Below are positions 27,913 through 35,261 of a stretch of 35,261 nucleotides of DNA, in pieces; within the stretch, counting starts at the first letter, position 1, and each line of letters opens with the position of its first letter. The position numbers and the translations under genes are program-made. A model generated the notes under the pieces. The model saw only the letters and a list, made by a program, of their open reading frames with translations. It ran no database searches and was not told the origin of the DNA. This DNA comes from Actinomycetota bacterium (GTDB lineage Bacteria; Actinomycetota; Acidimicrobiia; Acidimicrobiales; Ilumatobacteraceae): positions 1 through 35,261 of the forward strand of contig RFMM01000126.1 of assembly GCA_009927665.1 (NCBI GenBank), given 5' to 3'.

Positions 27913-28608
27913 ATGCCAGCCCTTGCACCGCACATCGCCTGCATCATGGACGGCAACGGTCGTTGGGCGAAACGTCGCGGTCTGCCTCGCACCGCGGGTC
28001 ACACCGCGGGTGAAGAAGCTCTTGCCACCGTCGTGCGCGAAGCGGCACATCGCAACGTTGGCTGGCTGACGGTGTTCGGTTTCAGCACCGAAAACTGGGT
28101 GCGACCGCCTTCGGAGGTGCGCCACATTCTCGGGCTGCACCGCAAGCTCTTTGGCCGCATTGACGAGTTGAATGCCAACAATGTGCGTGTGCGCTGGATC
28201 GGTCGACCATTCGACGAGCCAGGCTCGCGCACTCCGGCCCCGATTCAGAAGGCAATTCGAGATGCGATTCGCGACACCAGCACCAACACCGGCATGGTGC
28301 TGACCGTTGCCTTCGACTACGGCTCACGAGCCGAGATCGCGCGAGCCGCTCGACTCGCCGCACTCGAAACCGCTAGCTCAGCCGACGCTGCGAGCAATGG
28401 TGCACACGTCTCGCCCGCTGCCATCGCCCGACACCTCTACGACCCCAACCTGCCGCCCGTCGACGTGCTCGTACGCACCTCAGGCGAGACGCGCATCTCG
28501 AACTTCCTCCTGTGGCAAGCCCGCCACGCACGTGTGTATTTCACCGACGCGGCCTGGCCCGATTTTGGCGCCGATGAACTCGACGCCGCCCTCGCCCTCG
28601 TTTCATGA
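27913..28608 (+). CDS. uppS: Cis-prenyltransferase catalytic subunit (UppS family, lacks C-terminal RxG tail)
   Basis: Makes the long-chain polyprenyl diphosphate carrier for cell-wall synthesis by adding isoprene units to an allylic primer. The 231-residue protein has all catalytic motifs: HIACIMDGNGRWAKRRG with Asp13, FSTENWVRP (about 58-66), AFDYGSRAEI, and RTSGETRISNFLLWQ (188-202), then FTDAAWPDF. It ends soon after, at DELDAALALVS. Single-chain family members continue with a helix ending in R-x-RRFGG, which supplies the R-x-G motif. Here the stop codon overlaps the dinG start (ATGA). The missing tail is present in the divergent neighbour, so I infer the two act together. Confidence 0.92.
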   Translation: MPALAPHIACIMDGNGRWAKRRGLPRTAGHTAGEEALATVVREAAHRNVGWLTVFGFSTENWVRPPSEVRHILGLHRKLFGRIDELNANNVRVRWIGRPFDEPGSRTPAPIQKAIRDAIRDTSTNTGMVLTVAFDYGSRAEIARAARLAALETASSADAASNGAHVSPAAIARHLYDPNLPPVDVLVRTSGETRISNFLLWQARHARVYFTDAAWPDFGADELDAALALVS

Positions 28609-30479
28609 TTTCTGCCGCCGATCGTGCCGAGGCCCTGCTGCAGGTCGTTACTGAATCGTTGCCACGCGCCGAACACCGCCCCGGTCAAATTCGCATGGCC
28701 CGACGCGTGGCCGAAGCGATTGCCGCCGGTGAACGCCTCGTGGTGCAAGCCGGCACGGGCACCGGCAAGACGCTCGGCTACCTCGTGCCTGTCATCGCTT
28801 CCGGGCTCACCACGGTTGTGGCGACCTACACCAAAGCGTTGCAAGACCAGCTGGCTGAGGTCGACCTGCCGCTCTTGCAGAAGGTGCTCAACGACCGGCA
28901 TCTGGCCGACCCGTTTTCGTGGGCCGTGCTGAAGGGGCGCAACAACTATCTCTGCCGTCAGCGACTACACGAAATCGAAACTCGCGGTGAAGAACTCGAA
29001 CTCGAAGACGCCTCACGCGGTGTTCGCAACGAAGTGCGCAAACTCGTCAACTGGTCGGCGGAGACCGACTCTGGCGAGATGTCAGAGGTGCCGTTTCCGG
29101 TTTCTGACTCGGCGTGGCGCTCAGTCAGCGTTGGTTCAGATGTCTGCCCCGGAAAACTCAAGTGCGCATTCGGCGACACGTGCTACACCGAGTTGGCACG
29201 CGACGCTGCGCGAGCTGCCAACGTCGTGGTCGTCAACTTCTCGCTCTACGGTCTCGACCTCGAAGCCGAACGTGAGTTTCTGCCCGAACACGATGTTGTG
29301 GTGTTCGATGAGGTGCACGAACTCGAAGATGTCATCAGCGATACCGCTTCGGTGATGCTGGCCGGTGGTTCGGCTGCAAACGTCGCCGAAGCCGTGCGCA
29401 AGGTGTTGCCATCAAAGAAGGTGGCGAATGCGCTTGCCACGAGCGGACGCGACCTCGACACGGCACTGACTGACCGCAAAGACCAGCGACTGTCGAACCC
29501 GTTGCCCACCGATCTCGACATCATCTTGCGGGGCATGAAAGAACAGGCACTGCTGCTGGCCGATGCATTGGCATCAGTTGCCGACGAGACACCTGAACTC
29601 TTGCGGGCAAAGTCGGCCACCAAGCGACTCTCTGACGCGCTGCACGAGAGTTTGTCAACCGACAGCAACCGCGTTGCGTTTGTAACCGGCGGCGACCACC
29701 CGCGTCTCGTCTCAGCACCGCTGAGCGTGGCCCGCGTTCTGGCACCGGTGTGGCTGTCGCAAACGGCGATTCTCACCTCGGCCACCATCCCACGGTCGTT
29801 GCCCGATCGACTCGGGCTCGCCATCGACGCCGAAACCCGCCTCGACGTCGAAAGCCCGTTCGACTATGAGACCAACGCCTTGTTGTACCTGGCCGACGAC
29901 CTGCCCGACCCCGATGCTCCCGGCCGAAATCGGGCGCTGCATGCACGAATTCGTCAACTCGTGCAGTATTCCGACGGTTCAGCGCTCGTGCTGTTCACTA
30001 GTCGCAAAGCAATGCGCGAGGCGGTAGATGAACTGCGCGGCGCACTCGACGACATCGCGGTCTTGTCGCAAGACGACATGGGCAAAAAGGCGCTGCTTGA
30101 TGCGTTCAAGACCGACATTCGCTCGTGCCTTTTTGCGACACGAAGCTTCTTCCAAGGTGTCGACGTGCCGGGTGATGCACTGCGCCTGGTGATTCTCGAC
30201 AAGGTGCCGTTTCCGATGCGCACCGACCCGTTGCTCGAAGCTCGACGCGAGTTGTTGGGTCAACAGGCATTCATGCAGATTGACGTGCCGATTGCGGCAG
30301 CCACCTTGGCGCAGGCGGCGGGTCGACTCATCCGTTCGGCTACCGATCATGGCGTCGTCGCGATCCTCGACTCGCGTCTCGTCAAGCGCCGCTACAAGAA
30401 CGCCGTGCTTGAAGGTGTGGCGCATTTTCGTGAGACTTCACAGCTCGACGATGTGAAGTCGTTCTTCCGCCGCCGCTAG
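28605..30479 (+). CDS. dinG: DinG/XPD-type ATP-dependent helicase with Fe-S cluster
   Basis: Superfamily 2 DNA helicase of the XPD/DinG group, probably 5'-3', used in repair or resolution of R-loops and stalled forks. In the 624 residues: Walker A AGTGTGKT (49-56), four cysteines at about 118, 181, 187 and 193 spaced as for a 4Fe-4S cluster, Walker B in VVVFDEVHEL (DEVH at 235-238, where DEAH is usual), and C-terminal helicase motifs FATRSFFQGVDVPG and QAAGRLIRS. The ATG overlaps the uppS stop by 4 nt. The 3' end runs into a threefold CTAG repeat. Confidence 0.93.
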   Translation: MISAADRAEALLQVVTESLPRAEHRPGQIRMARRVAEAIAAGERLVVQAGTGTGKTLGYLVPVIASGLTTVVATYTKALQDQLAEVDLPLLQKVLNDRHLADPFSWAVLKGRNNYLCRQRLHEIETRGEELELEDASRGVRNEVRKLVNWSAETDSGEMSEVPFPVSDSAWRSVSVGSDVCPGKLKCAFGDTCYTELARDAARAANVVVVNFSLYGLDLEAEREFLPEHDVVVFDEVHELEDVISDTASVMLAGGSAANVAEAVRKVLPSKKVANALATSGRDLDTALTDRKDQRLSNPLPTDLDIILRGMKEQALLLADALASVADETPELLRAKSATKRLSDALHESLSTDSNRVAFVTGGDHPRLVSAPLSVARVLAPVWLSQTAILTSATIPRSLPDRLGLAIDAETRLDVESPFDYETNALLYLADDLPDPDAPGRNRALHARIRQLVQYSDGSALVLFTSRKAMREAVDELRGALDDIAVLSQDDMGKKALLDAFKTDIRSCLFATRSFFQGVDVPGDALRLVILDKVPFPMRTDPLLEARRELLGQQAFMQIDVPIAAATLAQAAGRLIRSATDHGVVAILDSRLVKRRYKNAVLEGVAHFRETSQLDDVKSFFRRR

Positions 30480-30519
30480 GCGCCATCAACACGGCAGCTA
30501 GGCGGCGTCTCCACCGCTG

Positions 30520-30526
<7 letters not shown>
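30475..30526. repeat. Three GCTAGGCG units at 22-bp spacing between convergent dinG and the mtrA-like gene
   Basis: GCTAGGCG occurs at 30475-30482, 30497-30504 and 30519-30526. The first two 22-bp units match at 16 of 22 positions. CTAG gives TAG on both strands, and 22 bp shifts frame by one each time, so all six frames are closed. dinG ends at the first CTAG and the mtrA-like gene at the last. A hairpin (AGC-GGCGG / CCGCT-GCT, with a 2-nt bulge) can form between the second and third units and may help termination. Confidence 0.75.
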
Positions 30527-31209
<683 letters not shown>

Positions 31210-31305
31210 AGCTGAGCAGTCTGCCAAAGAGCTGCGAAGTGTTACACAAAACGCACACAACGACAGGCTTGCCGTCATCTGGCTAGCCCACGCTTGCACT
31301 GTCGA

Positions 31306-31346
31306 GAACCGGCGGGCGCCATGCTCCCCCTTGGCCCCGCCGGTTC
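31306..31346. repeat. Inverted repeat between divergent mtrA-like and mtrB-like genes
   Basis: A perfect 11-bp inverted repeat, GAACCGGCGGG at 31306-31316 and CCCGCCGGTTC at 31336-31346, can be extended inward by GCC/GGC after a single-base bulge. It sits near the middle of the 227-bp intergenic region. It could be an operator for a dimeric regulator, or an RNA hairpin in the leader of either gene. A second, smaller stem (GCGGC/GCCGC, 31404-31418) lies nearer the kinase gene. No other gene was seen in this gap. Confidence 0.6.
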
Positions 31347-31436
31347 CACAACACCTGCCGGCGCCAACCCTGCACTACCGCTCGCCCTAGACCCGCGCAG
31401 AGTGCGGCGCGTAGCCGCCATGCTTGAGGTGTGGCA

Positions 31437-32819
31437 GTGCAGTGGTCGACGTTCCGTGTCGGTTTGCGCAGCCGCATGGTGCTCTATTTCGCGCTCGCAT
31501 CGTTTGCCGGAGCCGTGTTGCTCAGCGTCGTTACCTTCGCTGCGACTCGGTCGTATCTGCTCGACAAGGCGACCTCGTCGGCGCGCTCGCAGGCGATTGC
31601 CAACGCACAGGTCGTGCGCACCGTCGTCGGCAGCGAACGCACCAGCGCCGGAGAGTTGGTGACGTCACTGCGCACCGAAACCGGTGGGTTCGCAGTTCTG
31701 CACCTCGGCAGCGAAGACCTGTTCTACGCCCAAGCACCTTTGCGTTTCACGCAGAGCAACCTGCCCGCCGATTTCGTCTCGCGAGCCATCGACGGTCGCA
31801 GCGGCGTGCTGCGGGTCAACTTCGCTGGTCGCCCGTATGAGGCGGTGGCCGTGGCGATTCCGGCAATTGATGCGACGTACTTCGAGGTGTTCCCCATCAG
31901 CGATGTTGCCGACACGCTTGGCACCGTGCGATCGACGCTCGTAGCCGCAGTACTCGGCATCACCGTGGTGGCCGGAGTTCTCGGCTTCTTGCTCACCGGC
32001 ACGGTGCTGCGCCCGCTGCGTCGCGTCAGCGATGTGGCGTCAACCATCGCCGATGGCTCGCTCGACACGCGTCTCGAACCCGAGAGCGACCCCGACCTGC
32101 AGCAGCTCGTCGAATCGTTCAACGGCATGGTGCAAGCCGTGCAAGATCGCATTCAACGCGAAGAACGCTTTGCCAGTGACGTGAGCCACGAGCTGCGTTC
32201 ACCCATCACTTCGCTTGGTGCGGCTGTCGACGTGCTCACCGGTCGGGCTGACGAATTGTCAGATCGCAATCGCACTGCCCTCGCCATCATCGCCACCCAA
32301 GTGCGCCGCTTCGATCGCACCGTACAAGACCTGCTCGAACTCAGCCGCCTCGACGCGCGCGCCGGCCAAGACCAGCCCGAAGAAGTAGGTATCACCTCGC
32401 TCATCGAGCGCATTGCAAGTCGCTACGGCTACGGCGATGTGCTCGTGGTATCAGACCTGGGCGACGACGACATCGTGCTGCTCGATCGTCGTCGTGTCGA
32501 AAGAATCTTGGTGAACCTGCTCGACAACGCTCGTGACCACGCTGGTGGCGCATCAGAGATTCTTCTTTCGTCGAACGACGACGGTGCGGTGTTGCTGATC
32601 GTTGACGACAATGGCCCTGGTGTCGGGGTCAGCGAACGCGAACGCATCTTTGAACGCTTCGCCCGCGGCACCGCATCGCGCAACAGCGTGGGCAGCGGCC
32701 TCGGGCTGGCGATCGTTGCCGAGCATGCGCGAGCACTCGGGGGCCGCGCTTACGTCGACGGTTCACCGAGCGGCGGCGCGCGATTCGTGGTCGTCATCCC
32801 ACGTGCGGAGGCTTCGTGA
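31437..32819 (+). CDS. mtrB: Sensor histidine kinase, MtrB-like
   Basis: Membrane sensor that probably phosphorylates the divergent MtrA-like regulator. In the 460 residues: a transmembrane segment at about 13-36, an extracytoplasmic domain, a second transmembrane segment at about 168-190 (STLVAAVLGITVVAGVLGFLL), a HAMP linker, the H-box FASDVSHELRSPITSL, N-box LVNLLDNARDHA, G1 VDDNGPGV, F-box IFERFARG and G2 GSGLGLAIV. GTG at 31437 is chosen because GAGGT lies 6 nt upstream; another in-frame GTG at 31431 is too close to it. The stop overlaps the lipoprotein start (GTGA). Confidence 0.9.
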   Translation: MQWSTFRVGLRSRMVLYFALASFAGAVLLSVVTFAATRSYLLDKATSSARSQAIANAQVVRTVVGSERTSAGELVTSLRTETGGFAVLHLGSEDLFYAQAPLRFTQSNLPADFVSRAIDGRSGVLRVNFAGRPYEAVAVAIPAIDATYFEVFPISDVADTLGTVRSTLVAAVLGITVVAGVLGFLLTGTVLRPLRRVSDVASTIADGSLDTRLEPESDPDLQQLVESFNGMVQAVQDRIQREERFASDVSHELRSPITSLGAAVDVLTGRADELSDRNRTALAIIATQVRRFDRTVQDLLELSRLDARAGQDQPEEVGITSLIERIASRYGYGDVLVVSDLGDDDIVLLDRRRVERILVNLLDNARDHAGGASEILLSSNDDGAVLLIVDDNGPGVGVSERERIFERFARGTASRNSVGSGLGLAIVAEHARALGGRAYVDGSPSGGARFVVVIPRAEAS

Positions 32820-33442
32820 GGCTTCGCCCTATCGCCACGAGTCTGGTGGCCACCGTCTCGCTGCTGGGTTGCGGGGTTCCCGACGAAGGACGCTTTGTGC
32901 CACTGGACGTCAGCGAGATTCCCTCTGCATTGATTGAAACGACCACGACGAGTTCGACCACGACGGTGCCCGCACTGCCAGAGTCAGCAACTACCACCGT
33001 CGTCGAAGTGCTTACCGAAAAGGTAGACCTCTTTTATGTCAGCGCGAATCGCGTCGTGCGCACCGAACGTTTCATCGTGAGCCCTGCCACCCCCACGCAG
33101 GTGCTCGACACACTGCTCGCGGGTCTTGACCGTCAGGTAGAGAACACTGGGCTGCGCAGCGCTCTGCCGACTCGAGTCACTGCGACGATTGAAGTGCGAC
33201 GAGGTATCGCCCGAGTGGCGAGCACTGCCCCGTTCTTGTCAGAACTCGAGCCGCTCGATCAGCGTCTCGCCATTGCGCAGATTGTCTTGACGCTCACGCG
33301 TCGCCCCGGCATCGGGCAGGTGATCTTTTCGGTTGACGGTGTCGAGATCTCGATACCTCGCGGTGGTGGTGACCTGACCACACCCGGCACCGCAGTGACC
33401 TACGACGACTACGTTTCTGTGCTCTCGTCACGCGACTCGTAA
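32816..33442 (+). CDS. GerMN-domain lipoprotein (short LpqB-like)
   Basis: A 208-residue predicted lipoprotein. The signal peptide ends in the lipobox SLLGCG with acylated Cys19. A Thr-rich linker (about 42-62) leads to a GerMN-like domain (about 68-190: VDLFYVSANRVVRTERFIV, PTQVLDTLLAGL, GQVIFSVDGVEISIPRG). In mycobacteria lpqB follows mtrB and encodes a larger lipoprotein with a GerMN domain and a propeller-like C-terminal part; this gene has the same position but only the GerMN part. It starts with GTG in a 4-nt overlap with the kinase. Likely extracytoplasmic and possibly modulates the kinase. Confidence 0.8.
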   Translation: MRLRPIATSLVATVSLLGCGVPDEGRFVPLDVSEIPSALIETTTTSSTTTVPALPESATTTVVEVLTEKVDLFYVSANRVVRTERFIVSPATPTQVLDTLLAGLDRQVENTGLRSALPTRVTATIEVRRGIARVASTAPFLSELEPLDQRLAIAQIVLTLTRRPGIGQVIFSVDGVEISIPRGGGDLTTPGTAVTYDDYVSVLSSRDS

Positions 33443-33456
33443 CACGTGTGATCTGA

Positions 33457-34296
33457 TCAATACCCGAGTCGCTGCACCCGACTGTCGTCGTGCTGCCACC
33501 CGGGGTCGACCACTACCGCCAATTCGAGATACGCACCCTGCGCGAGCTGCATACGCACTTCGGTGCCAACTGCCTTCAACATCGCACCACCCTTGCCAAT
33601 GACCATGCCCTTTTGGCTCTCGCGCTCAACCACGATCTCACAACGAATTCGCGGCCATTCATATTCGGTCACTCGCGTTGCTATCGAGTACGGCAGCTCT
33701 TCTCGTGTGCGTGCCAGCAACGACTCGCGCACAAGTTCCGCCACCCACTGGGTATCTGGGGTCTCGCGCACCACTTCGGGCGGAAACAGTGCTGGACCTT
33801 CGGGCATCTGCGCACTCAACCACTGCATCCACACCGCAACGCCTTCACCCGTGCGGGCCGACACCGGGAAATACGCGAGCGCATCGAGCTCGGCGAGTGC
33901 CGAAAGTTGTTTCGCGATCTTGGCATGCGACGTTGCATCGGTCTTGTTCAGTACCACCGCCGAACGCTTCATGTCCATGCGTTCGGCGACGAACTTGTCA
34001 CCGGTGCCGAAGGTTTGCGTCGCATCAATCACCAGGCACGCAACGTCAACCTCTGAAAGTGAGTCGACCGCCGTGGCGTTCACGCGCCGCCCAAGTGCAC
34101 TCACGGGCTTGTGAATGCCCGGTGTGTCGACGAACACCACCTGAGCATCGGTTTGATTCACGACGGCTCGCACCCGCGTACGGGTGGTCTGCGGCTTGTC
34201 GCTCACGATGCTGACCTTTCGACCGCACACCGCGTTGATGAGACTTGATTTTCCGACATTGGGGCGGCCGACCAGGGTGACAAAACCGCTGCGCAT
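33457..34296 (-). CDS. era: GTPase Era
   Basis: Ribosome-assembly GTPase that binds the 3' end of 16S rRNA. In the 279 residues: G1 GRPNVGKSS, G2 QTTRTR, G3 DTPG, G4 NKTD, G5 SAR, and a C-terminal KH domain with KGMVIGKGGAMLK. Length is slightly below the usual 295-300. Its usual neighbours (ybeY, recO) are not adjacent. A TAGCGT box 9 nt upstream of the ATG could be a leaderless promoter. It converges on the lipoprotein gene with 14 bp between. Confidence 0.96.
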   Translation of the reverse strand: MRSGFVTLVGRPNVGKSSLINAVCGRKVSIVSDKPQTTRTRVRAVVNQTDAQVVFVDTPGIHKPVSALGRRVNATAVDSLSEVDVACLVIDATQTFGTGDKFVAERMDMKRSAVVLNKTDATSHAKIAKQLSALAELDALAYFPVSARTGEGVAVWMQWLSAQMPEGPALFPPEVVRETPDTQWVAELVRESLLARTREELPYSIATRVTEYEWPRIRCEIVVERESQKGMVIGKGGAMLKAVGTEVRMQLAQGAYLELAVVVDPGWQHDDSRVQRLGY

Positions 34297-34305
34297 CGTT
34301 CTGGC

Positions 34306-34311
34306 ACGCTA
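34306..34311 (-). promoter_or_regulatory. Possible -10 box for era
   Basis: TAGCGT on the minus strand ends 9 nt before the era ATG, at the same position relative to the start as boxes upstream of glyS and the coiled-coil gene. No clear -35 box is seen. Confidence 0.3.
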
Positions 34312-34372
34312 CCGAGCGACGCTTCGGCGCTCGACAGGCATCTGGTCGTCGCATCTGACAGACTCAACGGCA

Positions 34373-34787
34373 ATGTTGAACTTTCGCAAGTGGTTTGACC
34401 GCATGCAACCCCAGACCCTGCAGATTGCGACGTGGTTGCTCTACATCAATGGCTTCTTCGCCCTCGCCGATCTGCTTGACGGCGGTGGAGTGCTCTCGTA
34501 CTTTCGCTATCGATACACCTTTGGGTTCGTGTGGTCTGATTGTGGTAGCCGCCCATGTAGCGGGGCCCTTTCTGATGGCCAACGAACGACGCGTCGGATG
34601 GCAACTGTCGGTGGCTGCGGCTGCCGCACCCATGGTGTTGAACTTCGTCGCCTACAGCCAAATCGGAGCTTCGTGGCGGCTTCGCATCATCGGCTCGAGC
34701 CTCATTTCCTTCGCTTTCGACGTGGCGGTGTTGGCGTTGCTTCTGCATAACCAGAGCCGCGAGCACCAGCGAATCTGGTATCACTAG
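34373..34787 (+). pseudogene. Membrane protein gene with a frameshift
   Basis: The frame starting at ATG 34373 reads MLNFRKWFDRMQPQTLQIAT and continues with a hydrophobic segment to about 34534 (YTFGFVW). The sensible continuation is then in the +1 frame from about 34536: LIVVAAHVAGPFLMANERRVGW, two more hydrophobic segments, and a stop at 34787. In the first frame the residues after the shift become Cys/Arg-rich and non-hydrophobic. Joined, this would be a four-segment membrane protein of about 138 residues. One extra base (or two missing) near 34520-34536, beside CCTTTGGGTT, explains it. Causes could be a real mutation, an assembly error or, less likely, programmed frameshifting. The family is not recognised. 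The MaoC gene follows by 3 nt. Confidence 0.6.
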
Positions 34788-34790
34788 AGC

Positions 34791-35252
34791 ATGGCAAAAA
34801 CGATTATGAAGGGTGCCGAAGGCATCAAGGCTCACGTCGGTCAACACCTCGGCTACAGCGACTATCTCACCGTTACCCAAGAGATGGTCAACACGTTTGC
34901 AGATGCGACCGGTGATCATCAATGGATTCACGTTGACGTCGAAAAGGCGAAGAAGGGCCCCTTCGGCGCGCCAATTGCGCACGGCTATCTGACGTTGTCG
35001 CTCGGGCCATCGCTCTTGCCGCAGGTCTACGGTGTCGAAGGTGCTGTCATGGGTGTCAACTACGGCACGAACAAGGTTCGGTTTCCATCGCCCGTTCCCG
35101 TCGGTTCACGTCTTCGCGTTGGCGCAAAACTGCTCGCCGCAGAAGATGTCGCGGGTGGAGTTCAGATGACGCTTGAGGCAACCTTCGAGATTGAAGGAGC
35201 CGCCAAGCCCAGTTGCGTGGCCGAGCTGGTGTTTCGCACCTACTTCGGCTGA
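34791..35252 (+). CDS. MaoC-like (R)-specific enoyl-CoA hydratase
   Basis: Hot-dog-fold hydratase acting on enoyl thioesters. The 153-residue protein has the hydratase 2 motif FADATGDHQWIHVD, which holds the catalytic Asp and His, followed by GPFGAPIAHGYLTLSL. Length is normal for single-domain MaoC proteins such as PhaJ or actinobacterial Htd-type enzymes. It begins 3 nt after the frameshifted membrane-protein gene. The exact substrate cannot be told from sequence; fatty acid or polyhydroxyalkanoate metabolism are both possible. Confidence 0.92.
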   Translation: MAKTIMKGAEGIKAHVGQHLGYSDYLTVTQEMVNTFADATGDHQWIHVDVEKAKKGPFGAPIAHGYLTLSLGPSLLPQVYGVEGAVMGVNYGTNKVRFPSPVPVGSRLRVGAKLLAAEDVAGGVQMTLEATFEIEGAAKPSCVAELVFRTYFG

Positions 35253-35261
35253 GCGAACGTC

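Noticed and set aside
28560-28654. Possible frameshifted C-terminal tail of UppS: another frame reads HDFCRRSCRG just past the stop
   Set aside because: The resemblance to the R-x-RRFGG tail is loose, the following residues do not fit, and the stop codon forms a clean ATGA overlap with a well-supported dinG start. The lack of the tail looks genuine.
33442-33459. Palindromes ACACGTGT and TGATC-TGATCA between the lipoprotein gene and era
   Set aside because: They are short, lack a loop and U-run, and sit in a 14-bp convergent gap; I see no basis for calling a terminator or operator.

Overview
The window is a dense, GC-rich stretch of bacterial chromosome with mostly overlapping or nearly touching genes. 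Its gene order points to Actinomycetota: polA-rpsA-coaE-uvrB-uvrA-uvrC-rapZ-gap-pgk-tpiA, an ANTAR regulator of PdtaR type next to polA, and an mtrA/mtrB/lpqB-like block. Features that differ from Mycobacterium and Streptomyces (a separate trpF, a FASII cluster with fabD first, divergent mtrA and mtrB) make a deep lineage such as Acidimicrobiia my best guess. This is inference from gene order and protein character only. No CRISPR array, insertion sequence, phage gene or rRNA gene was seen.

Layout. 1-16441, minus strand: the start of a secreted protein (1-44), glycolysis genes tpiA, pgk and gap, then rapZ, the excision-repair genes uvrC, uvrA and uvrB, coaE, rpsA, polA, a PdtaR-like antiterminator, a small coiled-coil protein and tRNA-Leu(CAA). 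16514-20844, plus strand: a type II fatty-acid synthesis operon fabD-fabH-fabG-acpP-fabF. It converges on a minus-strand run that reads, in transcription order, cis-prenyltransferase-like protein, recO, glyS, trpC, trpF, trpB, trpA, bcp, fabZ (27871 down to 20851). 27913-30479, plus strand: uppS and a DinG-like helicase. This converges on an MtrA-like response regulator (minus), with an MtrB-like kinase and a GerMN lipoprotein on the plus strand. The window ends with era (minus), a frameshifted membrane-protein gene and a MaoC-like hydratase.

The most interesting locus is 27302-28608. The plus-strand UppS has its catalytic motifs but stops before the C-terminal Arg-x-Gly tail that single-chain undecaprenyl diphosphate synthases carry. 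The divergent neighbour, 41 bp away, is a cis-prenyltransferase homologue whose catalytic aspartate and diphosphate-binding motif are gone but which keeps that tail (RRFGG). This is the division of labour of the eukaryotic DHDDS/NgBR (Rer2/Nus1) pair, so I propose a bacterial two-subunit cis-prenyltransferase.

Other unusual points: FabD carries a C-terminal lysine-free biotinyl/lipoyl-like domain. Short tandem duplications span stop codons at the fabD/fabH, fabG/acpP and dinG/mtrA junctions; the last places CTAG three times at 22-bp spacing and so closes all six reading frames. The yvcK and whiA genes usually found between rapZ and gap are absent. mtrA and mtrB are divergent around a long inverted repeat. 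TAGNNT boxes lie 7-12 nt upstream of several start codons, suggesting leaderless transcripts.
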